Source: Mactra quadrangularis (lineage: Eukaryota > Mollusca > Bivalvia > Venerida > Mactridae). Taken from it: 64,000 bases of DNA. Made by a program: the position numbers and the translations under genes. The stretch is from positions 31,919,267 through 31,983,266 of the forward strand of contig CM046308.1 of the NCBI GenBank assembly GCA_025267735.1, read 5' to 3'. This document shows positions 1 through 13,739 of this stretch, piece after piece; position 1 is the first letter of the stretch, and each line of letters opens with the position of its first letter. Below the pieces are notes generated by a model that saw only the letters and a list, made by a program, of their open reading frames with translations, was not told the DNA's origin and searched no databases.

Positions 1-204
1 CGTTAAGACGCTGAGTCATAGTGAATATATAAAAATATCGAGGTCACGTGACTTCAAAACTGAAATATAATACAAGTATAGTGGAACTGCTTTTATAGAA
101 ACCTGTATAAGGAAAAATGTTTATATTGGCTGTAATTGAAAGTTGACTGAGGTAAGTAGAGTTTTAACTGGACATGGAAAAAGAGGGTTCATATGAAGTA
201 AAAG

Positions 205-372
205 GTTTTGAGACCTTACTTAGTAAGGAATAGGGAAAAGTTGCCGGTCTAATGGAAGCGTAGGTGGAAACTGGTTATAGACAAGGGTCCAGGAAAGCTA
301 TGTTAGATGCCCTGACCGTCGTTAAATAATCTAATATTGTGTTGACATGGCGTTAAATCCAATATATAAAAA
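205..372 (+). mobile_element. SINE family II 3' fragment
   Basis: GTTGCCGGTCTAATGGAAGC, then GGTTATAGACAAGGGTCCAG and ACATGGCGTTAAATCCAATA match the 3' half of family II. The tRNA-like head is missing. Confidence 0.75.
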
Positions 373-710
373 AGTACGTTGCAATTTGTTGGTATTGGAC
401 GCTGTGAAGTTTTACTGTATAATATTTTTAAAGTATTTTTCTCTCTCGTAATTTTGATCAAAGGTATACAAGGTATTAGAGCATCATTTATTGAATGATT
501 TATACGTGGGAGGGTGATATAATTCTATAAATTGTTTAAGATTATACAGATAAAAGTGATATAATTATATAAGTAGTCGATGTTGAGTGTTATATAGTAA
601 AAGGTCGCTGACTTCAAATTATTATCACACTTTTATTGTTAGGTGGTCGTTGAATCAAGCCAAGTCGTTGACTAAATAGGTCTACCTATTAAAGACGATT
701 CTCTGCAGGG

Positions 711-792
711 CATTACTCGGAAACAGCTCGGGTGATTCCGTAAACAGACGATTTAAGTGTGTAGCGTAGCTATCGCCGAGTTGTTCCGAATG
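711..792. mobile_element. Tiny MULE-like MITE, decayed TSD
   Basis: CATTACTCGGAAACAGCTCG to GCCGAGTTGTTCCGAATG, 82 bp. The flanks TCTGCAGGG and CCTGCATGG match at seven of nine positions. Confidence 0.6.
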
Positions 793-3450
793 CCTGCATG
801 GAATTTAGACTTGACCCACGTTAATTGACATCAAATATTTATATTAGTAAGATTTTGAAGTACACGTGATAATAGAGAGAAAGAAAGACGTTCAAACGTT
901 CAATAGATAAGACCGAACTAAGGGAGAACCATGTTCAGTATGGCTTACATGGAGACCCCTAAAGTTGTCTTCATATACATCTACTTTAATATGTACTTCA
1001 ATAGAGACCCTTATAATTGCCTAAATACATGTACTTGAATAGAGTTCATAAATTTATGTACATGTAATTGGATTGAACCATAAAAATCGTCACAATACAT
1101 GTAGTGGTTTTTAATTTTTGCGCCATTCTTTCAGCAACCAAGGGAAATGATAAAACATGACTATAGTCCTGCACAACCTCTTGTTTATGCCTTTGTTTTG
1201 AATAGCGACATGAAAAAAATGTCTACCGTAAACTTGTCAGTGATTAAATTTCAAATTTGTACTTAAACTTGCAATATTTCAAAGTGTCTCAAATGCAGTT
1301 CACATCATTAACTGTTCGGCCTAATCAATCACAGTCACACGTAACCTGTAACTCTCGCATTATTTTCATTTAAAACACATCCATTTTGTCCCTCACTGCG
1401 CATGTCACAAATGATACGGTTGCCTCATGGAACACTGATATTTAGCTTGAACCATTTAACGTCATCTATAATTACAAGGTACGTTACGTGGATTGATGGG
1501 CATCTCTAAAGGTGGTCGTCTGCCTAAGAAATAAGATGACGCCGAAAACTTAAAATAATTATATTTATCATTTTATTTTAAAGCGTTACCACAAGGAATA
1601 AAAATGTGCTGTTTGCCAAAAAATCTTTTTAGATGGCCTCATTTTGTTATTAATTGACCTAGATAGTAGATATCAATTTAAACCCAAAATGTATCTAATC
1701 ATGTAGATAAAATACATTTAGCAAAAATAGTTCGCTCGAATACATCAAGAATGGGGCACAAATTTATCAATGTGAAATCTCAAACATTTTTGTCATTTTC
1801 TAAATACGTTCATTCACACGTGAGTGTCCTTATTATATAAAAATACTTTACAACTCTGAATTGAGACTCTCGGCGATTTTCACTCAACCCTTTGATCTTG
1901 GTCATCATTTTTATCGACTTTTGATATATTTGCATAAATATTAACTATTACCATATGTAAGGAGAAGGTACAAAAAGATGTTAACGATTGTAATCAGTTT
2001 TCGCGATGTTCTTTCAATTATATTGATTGACCTATTTCTCGAAGCAAAATGTCAGCTTTTTAAAGACTGTGCCATACAAAACACCACAACTTTAATACAA
2101 TCTAATGAACCGAGTTAAAGATATGACAACAAGCAATAAAAAAGGAAGTCCTCACCTTATATGAATCAATCCGCCATTAAGTTTATTAACTAAAGCAATA
2201 CTAATGTAATGGAATGTAGAGAAATAGTTGTTGGTGTTTTTTTTATCAATGTAGCTTTGAATTCGTGAAACAGTTCCAAAACAGACTGATAAAATAAGCA
2301 CTATTAATGATACTTAAAGCCATGCATTGTGTGATATGTCACAAATATCTAATAAATGACGTTATCATTGCAAACATAGGATTTTCAACCATTGGTTTTG
2401 TATACGTTTGTAGCTAAGGTACTACGGTACTTATACTTTCTTGCCTCCAAGCTGACTTTTTTTCAACTTTGTAGAGTTTTCGCTTATAACCCGGATGGTA
2501 GTGGATTTGATTTTAGTTCAGATCATGAAGTTTTATCAAGTTACATATTTGACAACACTAAGCGCAAAATAACTCTATCAAAACAATTAATACATGAATT
2601 ATTGAATATGTCTTGTAATTATTGCAATCCATATACAAGATTTTGACAACTTCGAAACTAGAAACTTCTAGGTTGCTTCTAGGATTTATAAATTGTACGA
2701 AACAAAATATTACAAATCATACAGACTACAATGATGTACCGGGTATAACCAGCCTAGGAGAGGATTGAGCCACCTACCCTTTCGGGACACAAAATCCAAA
2801 AAACTGCACGTAGCTTACTGCGCTATAGACCTTGGTATTAATATTCCCTCAAGTCAATTTTCGGTATATTATTTACGAAAAAATGCATTGCAGATATACT
2901 TCACACGCCTGATAAAATTTAAATGTAAGTATTTTACACCATGTTGTATAGCCGTATCTCACTGTTTAACAAAAGAGAACTAGATAGTTAAGTCAGGTGT
3001 CAGTGATGTCAGCTGGCATCAATGTTATCTTGACATGATTTAATTATATCGCTAAAGAAACGTATACAATAATTATGTCAAAATTGTCATATATTGAAGA
3101 TAGGAGTCTATTGAATATTATAATTACCTTTCATATGTAAACTATTAAAAATCTAAATTGCTCGAAATCAAGTCATTGTATCTTTGAACTGCATTGAGTA
3201 AAGGTGGCATAATGTGCAAACACAATTGAGAGGTACAGGATATGATTGGTACGCAAATATGATAATATATTTTGTAGTCAATAAATTGCCTTAGAGATTA
3301 CTTAAAGTTGTTGATTTTTATACCTAACCAACCATTATTATAATAATTTGAAGACCAACCACTGTGTTAAAGTCGCTTGTTCACCAATTTCAACTTAAAT
3401 CTCAACTTTTCTATTTAAGCATTACAATTTGTACAGAAACACATCGCGGG
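793..3450. other. No gene recognised
   Basis: AT-rich sequence. Apart from a decayed SINE head at 2735-2805 I see no repeat termini and no credible exon. The 84- and 72-codon open frames at 2392 and 2765 lack start context, domains and splice signals. Confidence 0.6.
2735..2805 (-). mobile_element. Degenerate SINE head fragment
   Basis: GGGTATAACCAGCCTAGGAG and CCTACCCTTTCGGGACAC resemble, on the minus strand, the box B region of family II (compare 21840-21915). It is short and decayed. Confidence 0.35.
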
Positions 3451-3514
3451 ATTAGCGCAAAACAGATGTAACTCAATTTAAAAATGATGGAGTTACGACC
3501 GTTTTGCGCTAAGT
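3451..3514. repeat. Inverted repeat, 64 bp
   Basis: ATTAGCGCAAAAC ... GTAACTC pairs with GAGTTACGACCGTTTTGCGC then TAA. Small MITE or hairpin. Confidence 0.6.
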
Positions 3515-4493
3515 CTACGATATGAAAGATGTAATGCAGTGTCCGATAATAAGAGATTTAGTGCAAACTGACATACAACTGTAAAAGATGATAATTACAT
3601 TTATTAGAACCTACCCGGTTATTAACAGTATAGATGCTTTTAGTGAGTTTTCGTGACTTTTATTTCATTTGTCCAGCCCACGAAATAAGTTAGTGTACAG
3701 TTGCCCAGGACAACCACATTTTAGTTCGGGCAACCTACAATTTCGTTTGGGCAACCAAACTTCTGCAAACGAGATAGATCTATAGTGCTTGCTCTTAAAA
3801 TGGTCTGTTCGGGTTATCACTTTCGTATCATAATTTCGTAGACTGTTTGTCTCACAATCGTCATTTTTAACACTATTGCAGCCACTTACAGGTTATTTCA
3901 AAGAATAAAAATAACCAAATCTATGATCGAAAAGCTTTAAAGCACTAAGTACAATAGGGTTTGAATAAAGTCTACTCATTCTCGTGACGTAAACAGGTAC
4001 AAATGGTACATGACTTAAAGAGTAAACATACACTTGCCAGACTATGGAAGGTGAAGGGTAGGCAAATGTTGCTCGTCTCCTAAATACCACCCAGGTTATG
4101 ACTGTCTGCGAAACAAATGGGTCAAAATTCTGACAGCAAGTCTATGCATTTATCTCCAAATTCTGTTTGATGAACAATCATATAAATTGTGATTTTACCA
4201 TAACCTGATAATTTTATTTATGTATTGTTTCACAATGAAGCCGACAGTAGACTCAATTGCGGATTGGTCTTAATATAGAGAAGTATTTCCTTATCAAAAT
4301 AGGAATTTGAAACAAAAAGGCCGTCAAAAATGGCATGCCTTTGCAATTACTGAGGTGTTCTTCATAGTTGATATTTTTTAAGTTTTCTTCTGATGGAGGA
4401 CCGCCAGACATTGAGAGGAGGACTCCGATCGTGGCGAGACAGGTAGACCTCACCCTTGCCGAATGATTAATCAACGACCTGAACTAAAACTAA

Positions 4494-4729
4494 GTCGCGG
4501 CCGTGGCGTAGTGGTTAGCATGTCTGACTTCGAATCCGGAGATCGCGGGTTCGAAACCTGGTCGCGACAGGTCATACCCTATACATGAGTTGTCGGTCTC
4601 GTGGTAGGGTAAGTTGGTACTGGTGATAGATAAGTGTCCAGGAAACATATAGTAGGAAGAGCTGGCCGTCGTGTATATGACCTATATATGTGTTGAATGC
4701 GACGTTAAAAAAAAGACAAAGAAAAAAAA
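4494..4729 (+). mobile_element. SINE family I, full length, 13-bp TSD
   Basis: The tRNA-like head has box A (GTGGCGTAGTGGTTAGCATG) and box B (GGGTTCGAAACC), and the tail ends ATGCGACGTTAAAA in poly-A. GAACTAAAACTAA flanks it perfectly (4481-4493 and 4730-4742). The 3' half shares the GACCTATATATGTGTTG motif with SINE families II and III. Confidence 0.93.
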
Positions 4730-5032
4730 GAACTAAAACTAAAACGGTTGATGATGATGTTCTGTTAAACCGCGTTCTTCAAGCGTATTATACCTTATAA
4801 CATGTTTATAATATCATGAGAATTTGGAGAAGAAACGAAATTGATTTGTATGAATATTAGGACACTAATTGAACTTAAAGGTGAAGACATCATTGATAAA
4901 GCCCTGATATCCCGGCCATTCACCCACATGTAGTAATAAAATATATGTCCTCCAGAAAATCTGATAGTATATGATTTATTGTTACGTGAACAACATACAG
5001 GTTGCTCCAACAAAAGCTACAATGCTCCAGTC

Positions 5033-5111
5033 CATTCTCGTTCCCAGAGTCTAGTAGGATTCTCAATACTAGCTAATATTGAGATCCTACTGGACTCTGG
5101 GAACGAGAATA
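5033..5111. mobile_element. 79-bp palindromic element, 9-bp TSD
   Basis: ATTCTCGTTCCCAGAGTCTA pairs with TGGACTCTGGGAACGAGAAT across a short loop, giving arms of about 34 bp. GCTCCAGTC flanks both sides (5024-5032 and 5112-5120). Confidence 0.85.
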
Positions 5112-5689
5112 GCTCCAGTCTAGTTATACCATAGACATTATTTATTATAAACTTTGTCTATGAGTTACACAGTTCTGTTTGTTGTAGTATTTTATAATTA
5201 TAATGTTGTGAGCGATCTTTTTATGAAAGTTCTGTACATTAGCCTGTGGTACTATCTACAAACATCTACAGAACACTATGACATTTACATGCATTTACTA
5301 TCTATTAACCTTTTATAATTATATTAGGACACCTGTTGAAAATGGTTATAAATCGTTTTGGTTTTTTAAGGAAGAGATGCTACAATGATATTAAAACCAT
5401 CATAGTTGATAGTCATACTGTATGTGGGTGGGGGAACGTAGGCTTTGTAAGAATTTGAATTTGCTTTAAGCTCTCGTTTATTAGACACGAGGTCATATGA
5501 GGCTGACAGTTCAACAAAACGGATTTATTTGGATGCACAAATACTTAGCTGCGGTCATTTGTTAGCAATTGCATTATTTATCACATTTAGAGGCTTGGTA
5601 GGTTGTTTGACTCGAGCCCGCTAATCTTTATTAGTAAGGAGTTGCAGTAAACTGAAGTTAGCAACGTAAGTGAAAAACATTCATCAACG

Positions 5690-5770
5690 GGGATGGACTT
5701 TGAAAGGAGGAGAAGATGAGGGGAGGGAGTACGAGGGGTGATGGGAAGAAGGGTATAAAGTGGGTTCAAG
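5690..5770 (+). repeat. Purine-rich tract
   Basis: AAAGGAGGAGAAGATGAGGG followed by GGGTGATGGGAAGAAGGGTA. Low complexity; no gene seen. Confidence 0.5.
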
Positions 5771-6502
5771 GAATGGGTAGAGACTAGGGTCTAGGGACAA
5801 GAAGGATGGATCACATGGATATTTGTAGGAGAAGTAAGACTACGCTACACCAACCAATTAAAATATTACAATGTAAGTAAGGTAGGTGGGTGGGGACTAG
5901 AAATATAGGAATACAATATAAGTGTGTCAGTGGGTTAGGGTGTTCAAAAATTTCTAAGATTTTAATACATGTATGTTAGTTTGTACTTCTACAAAATTTA
6001 TTGTTAACAAAACATTGAACAGCTGTGTTTGATGAATATCTCTGGTAAATTTAATCGTAATTGCAAATAAAAATGTCCAATTAAATTCGATTAATTAGTT
6101 TAAAACGTATTAAATGTCGGAATGTAAATCAGTTCTATCGAAAATCGATCACATCTTGGTTGTTGCCACATATTTGATTTGAATTTTCTAAGAAAATTGA
6201 ACGTCTGGAAAAATATTTGTGTAAATTAAGGTGAAGTAAATGAATATAAAATGTCAGAGGATTATTATATCATCTTGAGATCTTGCTTGTTAGTAAGTCA
6301 GGAAACACCAGAGCGGAAGAAAACGAGATCAAGTTCACTTACCAAAGATTACCATCGCCTACATAACTACTTTCATTACAGAATTATGGCAAGCAGAAAA
6401 AAAATCTGCGGAGAGAAATTTTGTTGAAAACAATTAGAGCGAGCAATCTTTAGAATGGGGTGTGGTGGTAAGGAAATGCACAAAGTTATACAATTCCAAC
6501 TA

Positions 6503-6900
6503 CAATCTCCGTAAACAGATATCCTGTAGAGCATTGTCGTACAGGATCTCTACTATCTCCGTGGAAGGTCACGTCGAGATGAACTTTGTGTCGACCAATC
6601 AATGCGTAGCTTTCATCTAGACGAAAACACTATTAATCACATTTTGATTTCGTAATTTCTATTTTTAGCCCAAGGTTTGCATGCTAATTTAACAGTGGTA
6701 TTATTCACAGTCTGCGATTGGGCGGCTAATTTCAAATTGCGTGACGTAGACGATGTAAACAAGTTACGTATCGTAACAATTTCGTCATGAATATTATGAT
6801 GAGAAAAGGTCACCTGAACGTGACCTTCGTTTGAAAAAGGCCAGATCTAAATTAGCGAGTAGGCGAGCGGAAAATTTTAGATCGGGTTTTAATCAGATTG
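6503..6900 (-). mobile_element. 400-bp MULE-like MITE, copy 1
   Basis: Termini CAATCTCCGTAAACAG and GGGTTTTAATCAGATTG. The flanks TTCCAACTA and GTCCAACTA match at eight of nine positions. The interior contains AGGTCACCTGAACGTGACCT at 6807-6826, an inverted pair of AGGTCA half-sites. Three further copies are in the window. Confidence 0.85.
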
Positions 6901-7589
6901 GTCCAACTATTACTGATCATATTTAAATTAGTGAATATTTACCTGAGACAGATACATATAAGTTTTTTATTCATAAATATAAACACCAGAAGGTCTTAGA
7001 TCCAAGTAGCAAATAATAATACATAAACACTTATGTAAAATTATAGTAGTTACATTTAATTGATTAAATGTTTGCAAATCTGTCTAACTTCTTTTGCATT
7101 TTTGTATCGAGTTAATTTTAACATGCTATAAAATACCAATGGAGGTAAATCAGAAACTGTCAATTGAACCGGCTATAAAACATGTATCATGAAAATAACT
7201 TTTGAAGTAAATCGCTATCACTGTTAATTTCGTTCTAAATATCAATGAGCTACTACTGTTTTAATTATTGAATTATTGTAACTAATGTAGAACTCCGCCA
7301 GAGTTATCAAAATGCATTTTGTTTAATGTTAACAACCAAATTCTACTTTCGGTTTCGATCTACTTCCATTTTAAAATGCAATAAATAGCATAACATATAT
7401 TTAAGCAATGTTTGCATTTATTTATAAAATCTTGTTCATTAGAGTTGTTTGAAACAGATAAACGTCAGTGTTACTTTTGGTAATGGGGATTTAAAGCTAA
7501 ACAGTTGGCTATTTGTCATTTCACAGTCTTACAGTCACGTACTAACCTTTCAGTAAAAACGCAAGTAATTTGTAAAATTCGGTAGGACA

Positions 7590-7686
7590 GTAGCCTGTTC
7601 AATTACACAAAACGTTACAGAACGTTCCGTAACGATACATTTGGAACTCCTCGGCCATACACGTTTTGTGTAATTGAACAGGCTAC
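7590..7686. mobile_element. 97-bp element with perfect 26-bp inverted repeats
   Basis: GTAGCCTGTTCAATTACACA (continuing AAACGT) is exactly inverted at the right end (ACGTTTTGTGTAATTGAACA, then GGCTAC). The loop holds GTTCCGTAACG. Confidence 0.8.
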
Positions 7687-9785
7687 AGGTGAATTCTTAA
7701 CAAGTGCTTGCAATGCATGTAGTTGCCTCCCTTTAGCTCTGGGGTTTTGTCCCATAGTAAAACACACAAAGTCTGTATATTCAGAAGTTACGCGACCATT
7801 TCTCGTCGTAAAGTACTCAACATTGCATCATTTTTTATTATCATCGTAAGAATTTTGATAATTTGATAATTTTGCTTCCATGATAACCAGAGTAGAGCTT
7901 GCAACGTACAACTCTTTTGCACTTTAGTCTTCTGTTTGAAACAATATTTCAGTCAAACAATTCAACTTTAGAACAATGATACGAGGTTATAGATATAATA
8001 TTTTAATTCTTTAAATTTAAGATATGACTTCGATATATAATACACGTCTTGTATATAAAAGAACAATATTTAAAGCGCCAAATTGTATCACACAAATGTC
8101 AACTCTTTTTTAGAAAATCAAAACCCCGTACTGATATACATTTATAAAAACTAATGACCCGGATTTGAGAGTTAGCTCGGATTTCATCGGATTTTATCGA
8201 TAAGAACCGAATGTCACATAGAACAATGGCGACTATCGACACACCACCCATCATTTGGACTGAACTAAAGATGATTAGAACTGATTTATCGGCGAAAATT
8301 GTAGAAAATGATAAAAGACAAAAGGTTCCACTTGAACCGTAAATGAAACAAATGAATCTATATTGAACCATTCTAAGGGCGGAACATAGGGCTTTTGTAC
8401 CTTTAAATAATAATGTTCAACTTAACTTAAGATTCAATTATGAACAATTCATTTACGTGCGTGACCTAATTTTGTTTTATATTGTATGAAATTTTAAACC
8501 TTAAAAACAAAAGAAATCCGAATATATTAACTATAAAAAATCTATTGTCTGAAATGTCGGAATGTTTTAAAAAGATTAATTGTTTTGTGGCATTATTGGA
8601 CATGGAATACAATACACAATTACATAAAATAACTATATTTAATGAATACATAATTAACTAATTGAAGTTATTTAATATGGTTTGTAATATACATGTCCGT
8701 AGAGTACCCTATGGCATAAAACATAGTATTGTTCAAAATATCATCAAAGAAAAACATAAATATGTCATTCTTTCACGCAATATATTGTTTGATGCCAAAA
8801 TTCCCATTAATTACATGTATAACAGACCAAAAACTTATTTAACATTGTTTTAAACTGTCTTTGTATTTATTTAATAACCGCCGTTGTTTTAAGATGGACG
8901 ATGCTGTTTTGTAACAAGGAACAATGCTTTGATTGCTGTTCAAACCTTTGAAATAGGTTAGTGTGACAGCCCTATATAGACTTACTTGTCTAACACAATC
9001 ACCCTTTGTCAGTTCTTTGAGCCCATATTTATACCATGATCTTGAAGCCATAGTTGAGTGATTCGCCCTAGACTTTAATCAACATATGATAGAATCAGGA
9101 AAAAAAATATAATAAAATTTGTCAGTGGTGAAATTTTGTCATGTCTATGATCAAAGGCGAACGGCTTGGTTCCAAAACACTTTATACTAGTAAACATATT
9201 ACATATATGATATATTGTAAATATAACCAAGAAAAGGTTAGTTTAGTCGACACACAAGTCTCAAAATCAAAATGCATTGATGACAATAACCCAAAAGCTT
9301 CTGCATGCTTACATCGGCGTTATAACTTCTGTTAAAAGGGTAACATGCTATTTGTACATTGGAAGCTACTCTTGAAATATTTCCAAACGTGCGAGATTCC
9401 AGACAAGTATGGTTACAAGAGGTACTATTAAGGTATATGTATTACATTGCATATGTTGGAGGAATATTTGCAACAAAACAAGAACCTGAGACATGGCGGC
9501 ACGCGTACAAGAAACAGTATTGCCAAAGAGGTCTACAACCTTGCGTGAGAAACATTGGTCATATATTGAATGATTGCCAATATGAAAGAACGACATATTT
9601 TTATATTATAATTAGCTCAGACATATAGACTCCAAGTTATAAAATGATACTCTCACGTGACTAATGCCTGTTTTTATTCTTTGATATTTATATAAAACTG
9701 ATCTATTGTCTTAAGTAAAGAGAACTTGTCATGTGTAAAACTATAATTAGTGTCAACTTTATTTTTACTATGAGACTAATGCCTC
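7687..9785. other. No gene recognised
   Basis: AT-rich. It holds the possible LINE ORF1 remnant at 8225 and overlapping short frames on both strands around 8466-9628 that look like chance. Confidence 0.5.
8225..8341 (+). pseudogene. Possible 5' remnant of a LINE-type ORF1
   Basis: ATG at 8225 opens 38 codons beginning MATIDTPPIIWTELKMIRTD and continuing LSAKIVENDKRQKVPLEP before a stop. The spacing of hydrophobic and charged residues resembles the coiled-coil start of some LINE ORF1 proteins, but this is an impression. No reverse transcriptase remnant was seen nearby. Confidence 0.15.
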
Positions 9786-10124
9786 AGTCCCATAAAATCG
9801 TGGCTTGCTGCGGACCCGTACGTGCAGACAGTCGTAGGCCGTGGGAAGCATTGCGTATTAAGGTGACGGTACGCACATGACACAAAACAACACACCCGTT
9901 GGGAGCCGTAGCTGGAAGATATGCAAGTTCAATCCATACTCGGTCACGATTTTGTTCACGATTTGACTTTGAAACTGATACGTTTATCCATGGCTCATCT
10001 CAAGGACCCTGGTAAAAACGTAACAGTCCGTACGGGTACGCAAGAGTTCGTACGAGTCCTTGCGGAGCTTGATCGCACGGCGCCCGTACGGTGCTCTCAC
10101 GGCTATTTTTATGTTTATGGGACT
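9786..10124. mobile_element. MITE with AGTCCCATAAA termini
   Basis: AGTCCCATAAA opens and TTTATGGGACT closes a 339-bp segment richer in GC and in CGTACG motifs than its flanks (CCCGTACG at both ends). No clear TSD. Confidence 0.6.
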
Positions 10125-10439
10125 ATAGCATATCATGTTAAATATCATTTTCCAGTTGCAGAAAACGGTACAGCTTGAAACATAAAATGTGTAAAACGAT
10201 AAGGTACAATAATAAAAATACATTATAGTTAGTGTACGAATATAAACTATGTAATCAAGGAATTTTATAACTACATGTACCATACATGTATGCTTGTGTT
10301 CCAATCAAGTAGGAAATATTTGGTATTTTTAAGAATTCTAGGTCTACGCCGAGTAGAAATTAAAACCAGTATCATCAATGAAATTTATTGAATGAAAAAA
10401 GCACCACATACGACGCTACTATGACATCAGTTCTAACCC

Positions 10440-10514
10440 CATTTGGAACACCTCGGCGATAGATACGCAACACACTCGTCAGTTTACGGAATCATCTGAA
10501 TTGTTTTCTGAATG
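10440..10514. mobile_element. Tiny MULE-like MITE, decayed TSD
   Basis: CATTTGGAACACCTCGGCGA opens and TTGTTTTCTGAATG closes a 75-bp element of the same family as 19653-19728. The flanks TTCTAACCC and TTCCAATCG agree at only six of nine positions. Confidence 0.55.
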
Positions 10515-11235
10515 TTCCAATCGTTTATTGTAAGATAAAGGGAGCTAACATAACATGGTTTCTATTAACAATGAAACCAGAGTTATCTTTCTTCGTAAAT
10601 TTAAAAATGATCAAACAATTGCGTAATCTTATTGTGAATAATATGGGTTTACGCAAATTATTACATGTATCAGTTTTTAAACAAAAGAAATCTGACTAAA
10701 AACAATGAAAAGAAGTCCATGTGTGAATATTTCTTCATGGACGTTTTTAAAGCATTAAGTACATTTTTGGAGGCGTAAATTTCATATAAATGTTATGAGT
10801 TTTTAATAGATCACTATCATAACTTTAATGATCGTAAACAAAATGACTTAACAGAATTAAAATACAAAATGAATTTACATTGTTTGCATTATGTATGCTT
10901 TTAATTGTTATAAATCGGTCTTTTTATTATATCAAAAAAGCAAAATGCCGGCTTGCATTGGTTTGTTCCTATGCGTGGTGAAATGACACGTTTTAACAAC
11001 AAAAAATATTAGGTGAGGCGATGACATGGCTCAAAAGGAATTAAAATTTTCTATGTAAAATATTTTGGTTAAAGTTTAAGGTTGTTTAATAGGCCGCAGA
11101 TGTATCATAGTTTCGACGAATTATATTTTTAAGATAAAATACTTGGTAGATAGACATGTTGTAATGTGGTAGTAAACAGAATGTTTAAAGAGGGGTTTAG
11201 TTATGTAAAAGTACATTCACGTGGGTTAATCTACT

Positions 11236-11462
11236 GTTAGGTTGGGTTAAACACCGAAGCAACACATTGTACGATATTATGTCATATCACGGTGGGCATT
11301 GATTCAACCTACTCACCATGTCTGGAATGGCTAAATCTCTTAATTTAGTTGTTAATAAATGATATAGTTGATTATACATGATTGAAAATCTCTGGTAAGA
11401 AGGAGAATGACCGTAGAAATTATTTCATGACAAAGCTCCACAAAAGTATGCCCCGCCATGAG
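11236..11462 (-). mobile_element. SINE family III, 5'-truncated
   Basis: On the plus strand it runs from GGGTTAAACACCGAAGCAAC through CATTGATTCAACCTACTCAC to ACAAAGCTCCACAAAAGTAT, the reverse complement of family III without its tRNA head. Confidence 0.75.
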
Positions 11463-12029
11463 GTGACCTGTTAATCTATGAAAATGTTATATTGTATAAA
11501 CATTATTTTTACATAGAATATCAGAAATACCGGTGATCTCCTTTATGTTGATTTTAATTTGTTAACAAATTGCCCAGTTGTTAAGCTTTCTGTCATCATG
11601 TGCTTATCTTCTTATACGATATTATTGTCGAATGTAGAACAACATTTAAAACCAAATTCCATGTATGAAAGTTTCACCCACGAATCTAACCCACAACCGA
11701 TGGAATCGTTTTTAGACGCTCTATCAACTGTGCTAACCGTACAAGTAAAACAACGTAAGGGATTTGATCTTTAGTCACTGGGTTCGAGATTCGTAGTACT
11801 GACCATAAGACCACATCCGGGACTCAGGTAGTGTAACATTAAAGTCAATAATGAATACGTTATGTTTCAACAGTAAACATTAACTTATTAATTCTATTAA
11901 CAGATGATGATCGGCATTCAGTCAGTATAAATGTCATGTATTCTTATCGTTAGTCAAACTAGCTTGATGTACACTTGGGACCATACTTTGTCATGCAGTG
12001 TGTACATGTACCATTTGTCTATACCAGTT

Positions 12030-12230
12030 TATACTAATTTACTTTAGCTCGGTTGTGAAACAACTTCGAGTCTACTTACTGGTCCCCCAGTATTTAGCTT
12101 GTAGGATAAAGTTTCTTGCTCAAGAAAACAAGGGGGTTGGTTTTGGATGGGATTCGAGCCAATGATATCCAATGATTACCAGTCCAACGTCGTAACAACT
12201 CGGTCTCGCCCGCACCTCGTACCTGAAACT
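12030..12230 (-). mobile_element. SINE family IV (tRNA head plus CTTGAGCAAGAAA domain)
   Basis: On the minus strand: GCGGGCGAGACCGAGTTGTT head, box B GGCTCGAATCCC, then CTTGTTTTCTTGAGCAAGAA and AATACTGGGGGACCAGTAAG. This is a separate SINE body from families I-III. Confidence 0.65.
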
Positions 12231-13379
12231 CATTTGGAAAATACATTAATTTTGTAAATGGAAAAATAACTTATACATGTACTTCACATTGAATAATTTT
12301 CTACGCTAATAACATCCACGTAAACCTGTACTTCGATTGGTCGGAACAAAACTAGTCTCGCTGCAAGTAAATACAGAAGAACGTAGATGAGTTTTGCATT
12401 AACCCATCGATGTACAATAACAATGAAAAATTATCAACCTAGCCCCTGTGATAATGTGCATACACGTATTACATACCACAAAATACCTTTGTAATCAAGA
12501 AACAGAATCCTTGAAAATTAATTCTAAAACCAAAACTGCATGCATAGTGTTTTTACCTTTAAATCCGCAATGTCTTCAGCTTAAAGAAACGCCCAATCTC
12601 ACTGAGTCATTCACTAGTTAGTTAAATAATAACTTAATCCATTTTTTTCACTGTATTAACTTGATTCAATATCCATTCTATATGATAACTTATAAATTGA
12701 CCTAACAAACGCCGCGCGCGAAGTTCTGTTTTTAAAAGTCAACAATTTCAATTCCTTCAATTTCAATTTGACGCTCAAACATCTAAAATATTATGGCCAT
12801 TTGTTAAAAGCTAGAATGCCATCGCTAGTAATAAGGTCATCAGTTGCTGAGTTTTCTCCTAATAAATAAAGTATAAAACACAATGTACGGGTCATTAACT
12901 GATAAAGTTGCTTTTATATTTTTATACATTACATAAAAGTGAGGCTATCAGCTTATCTCAACATTTAGTGAACATTTACCTTAATTGCTTTCAATTTTTA
13001 TTGCAACACCAAAATACAGTCAGGCAGTATATGTTTTAACGAAGATAATAAATGGGGGCTTACGTGACATTAATAAATTTCATAAAAAGGTTAGTAACAC
13101 ATACTTTAAACCCTCTGATTTAAATACTCGATAATCGATAGAGAGTTAAGAAATAATAAAAATGAGTATTTAAATCAGCTATGTTGATGTATTTACCACT
13201 CACAGTTGAATAAAATTATCAATATTTTAGTTATGTATTCTACAAGTAGTCACATCAGAAAAGGCCATTTTTGAGACACAATTGCTACAAAGCGATACAA
13301 AGCGATTTACTATTCCAACTCCATAACTTTGTCACAACCAGTCAGGTGATTATATTGAGATATAGTTCGACAATATTAA

Positions 13380-13739
13380 CCTGAGCTAGACCTTTATGCA
13401 AGAATGAATTAAACTCAGTATTTACTGTCTATTTTTGACTTCGTTTGTAAATCGCGCTTGATCGGAAACTTTCGGAAAAATGCGCGTACTGAACAATTAA
13501 TTTTGTTTTCAGAAGAATAACTACCCTGAAACAGTGCCACAATATTGCGGACTTACGTGTTTCCTCAAAATGTATGTGTCAAAAACTTAAAGTACGCTAA
13601 CATGCAATTTTTACAAAATTGATTTATAGTCACATAGGTGGTTATGAACACGAGTATAACCGTATACCCGCATACGGAAATTCACGATTTAATATATGTG
13701 AAGTGTGTAATTATTATAATTAGGTAATTCAAGCTCAGG
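13380..13739. mobile_element. TTAA-flanked MITE, copy 1
   Basis: CCTGAGCTAGACC opens and ATTCAAGCTCAGG closes a 360-bp element with TTAA at 13376-13379 and 13740-13743. It is collinear with the 36327-36681 copy. The TTAA TSD fits the piggyBac superfamily, although the termini are not the classical CCC type. Confidence 0.75.

Noticed and set aside
9359..9628. 89-codon frame, and the overlapping opposite-strand frame at 9366-9596, as genes
   Set aside because: The plus-strand frame starts at a non-ATG codon, neither has a domain, and overlapping open frames on both strands are expected by chance at this length.
9984..10304. 106-codon minus-strand ORF and 85-codon plus-strand ORF at 9921
   Set aside because: Mostly within the AGTCCCATAAA MITE, which is locally richer in GC and so has fewer stops; no recognisable protein.
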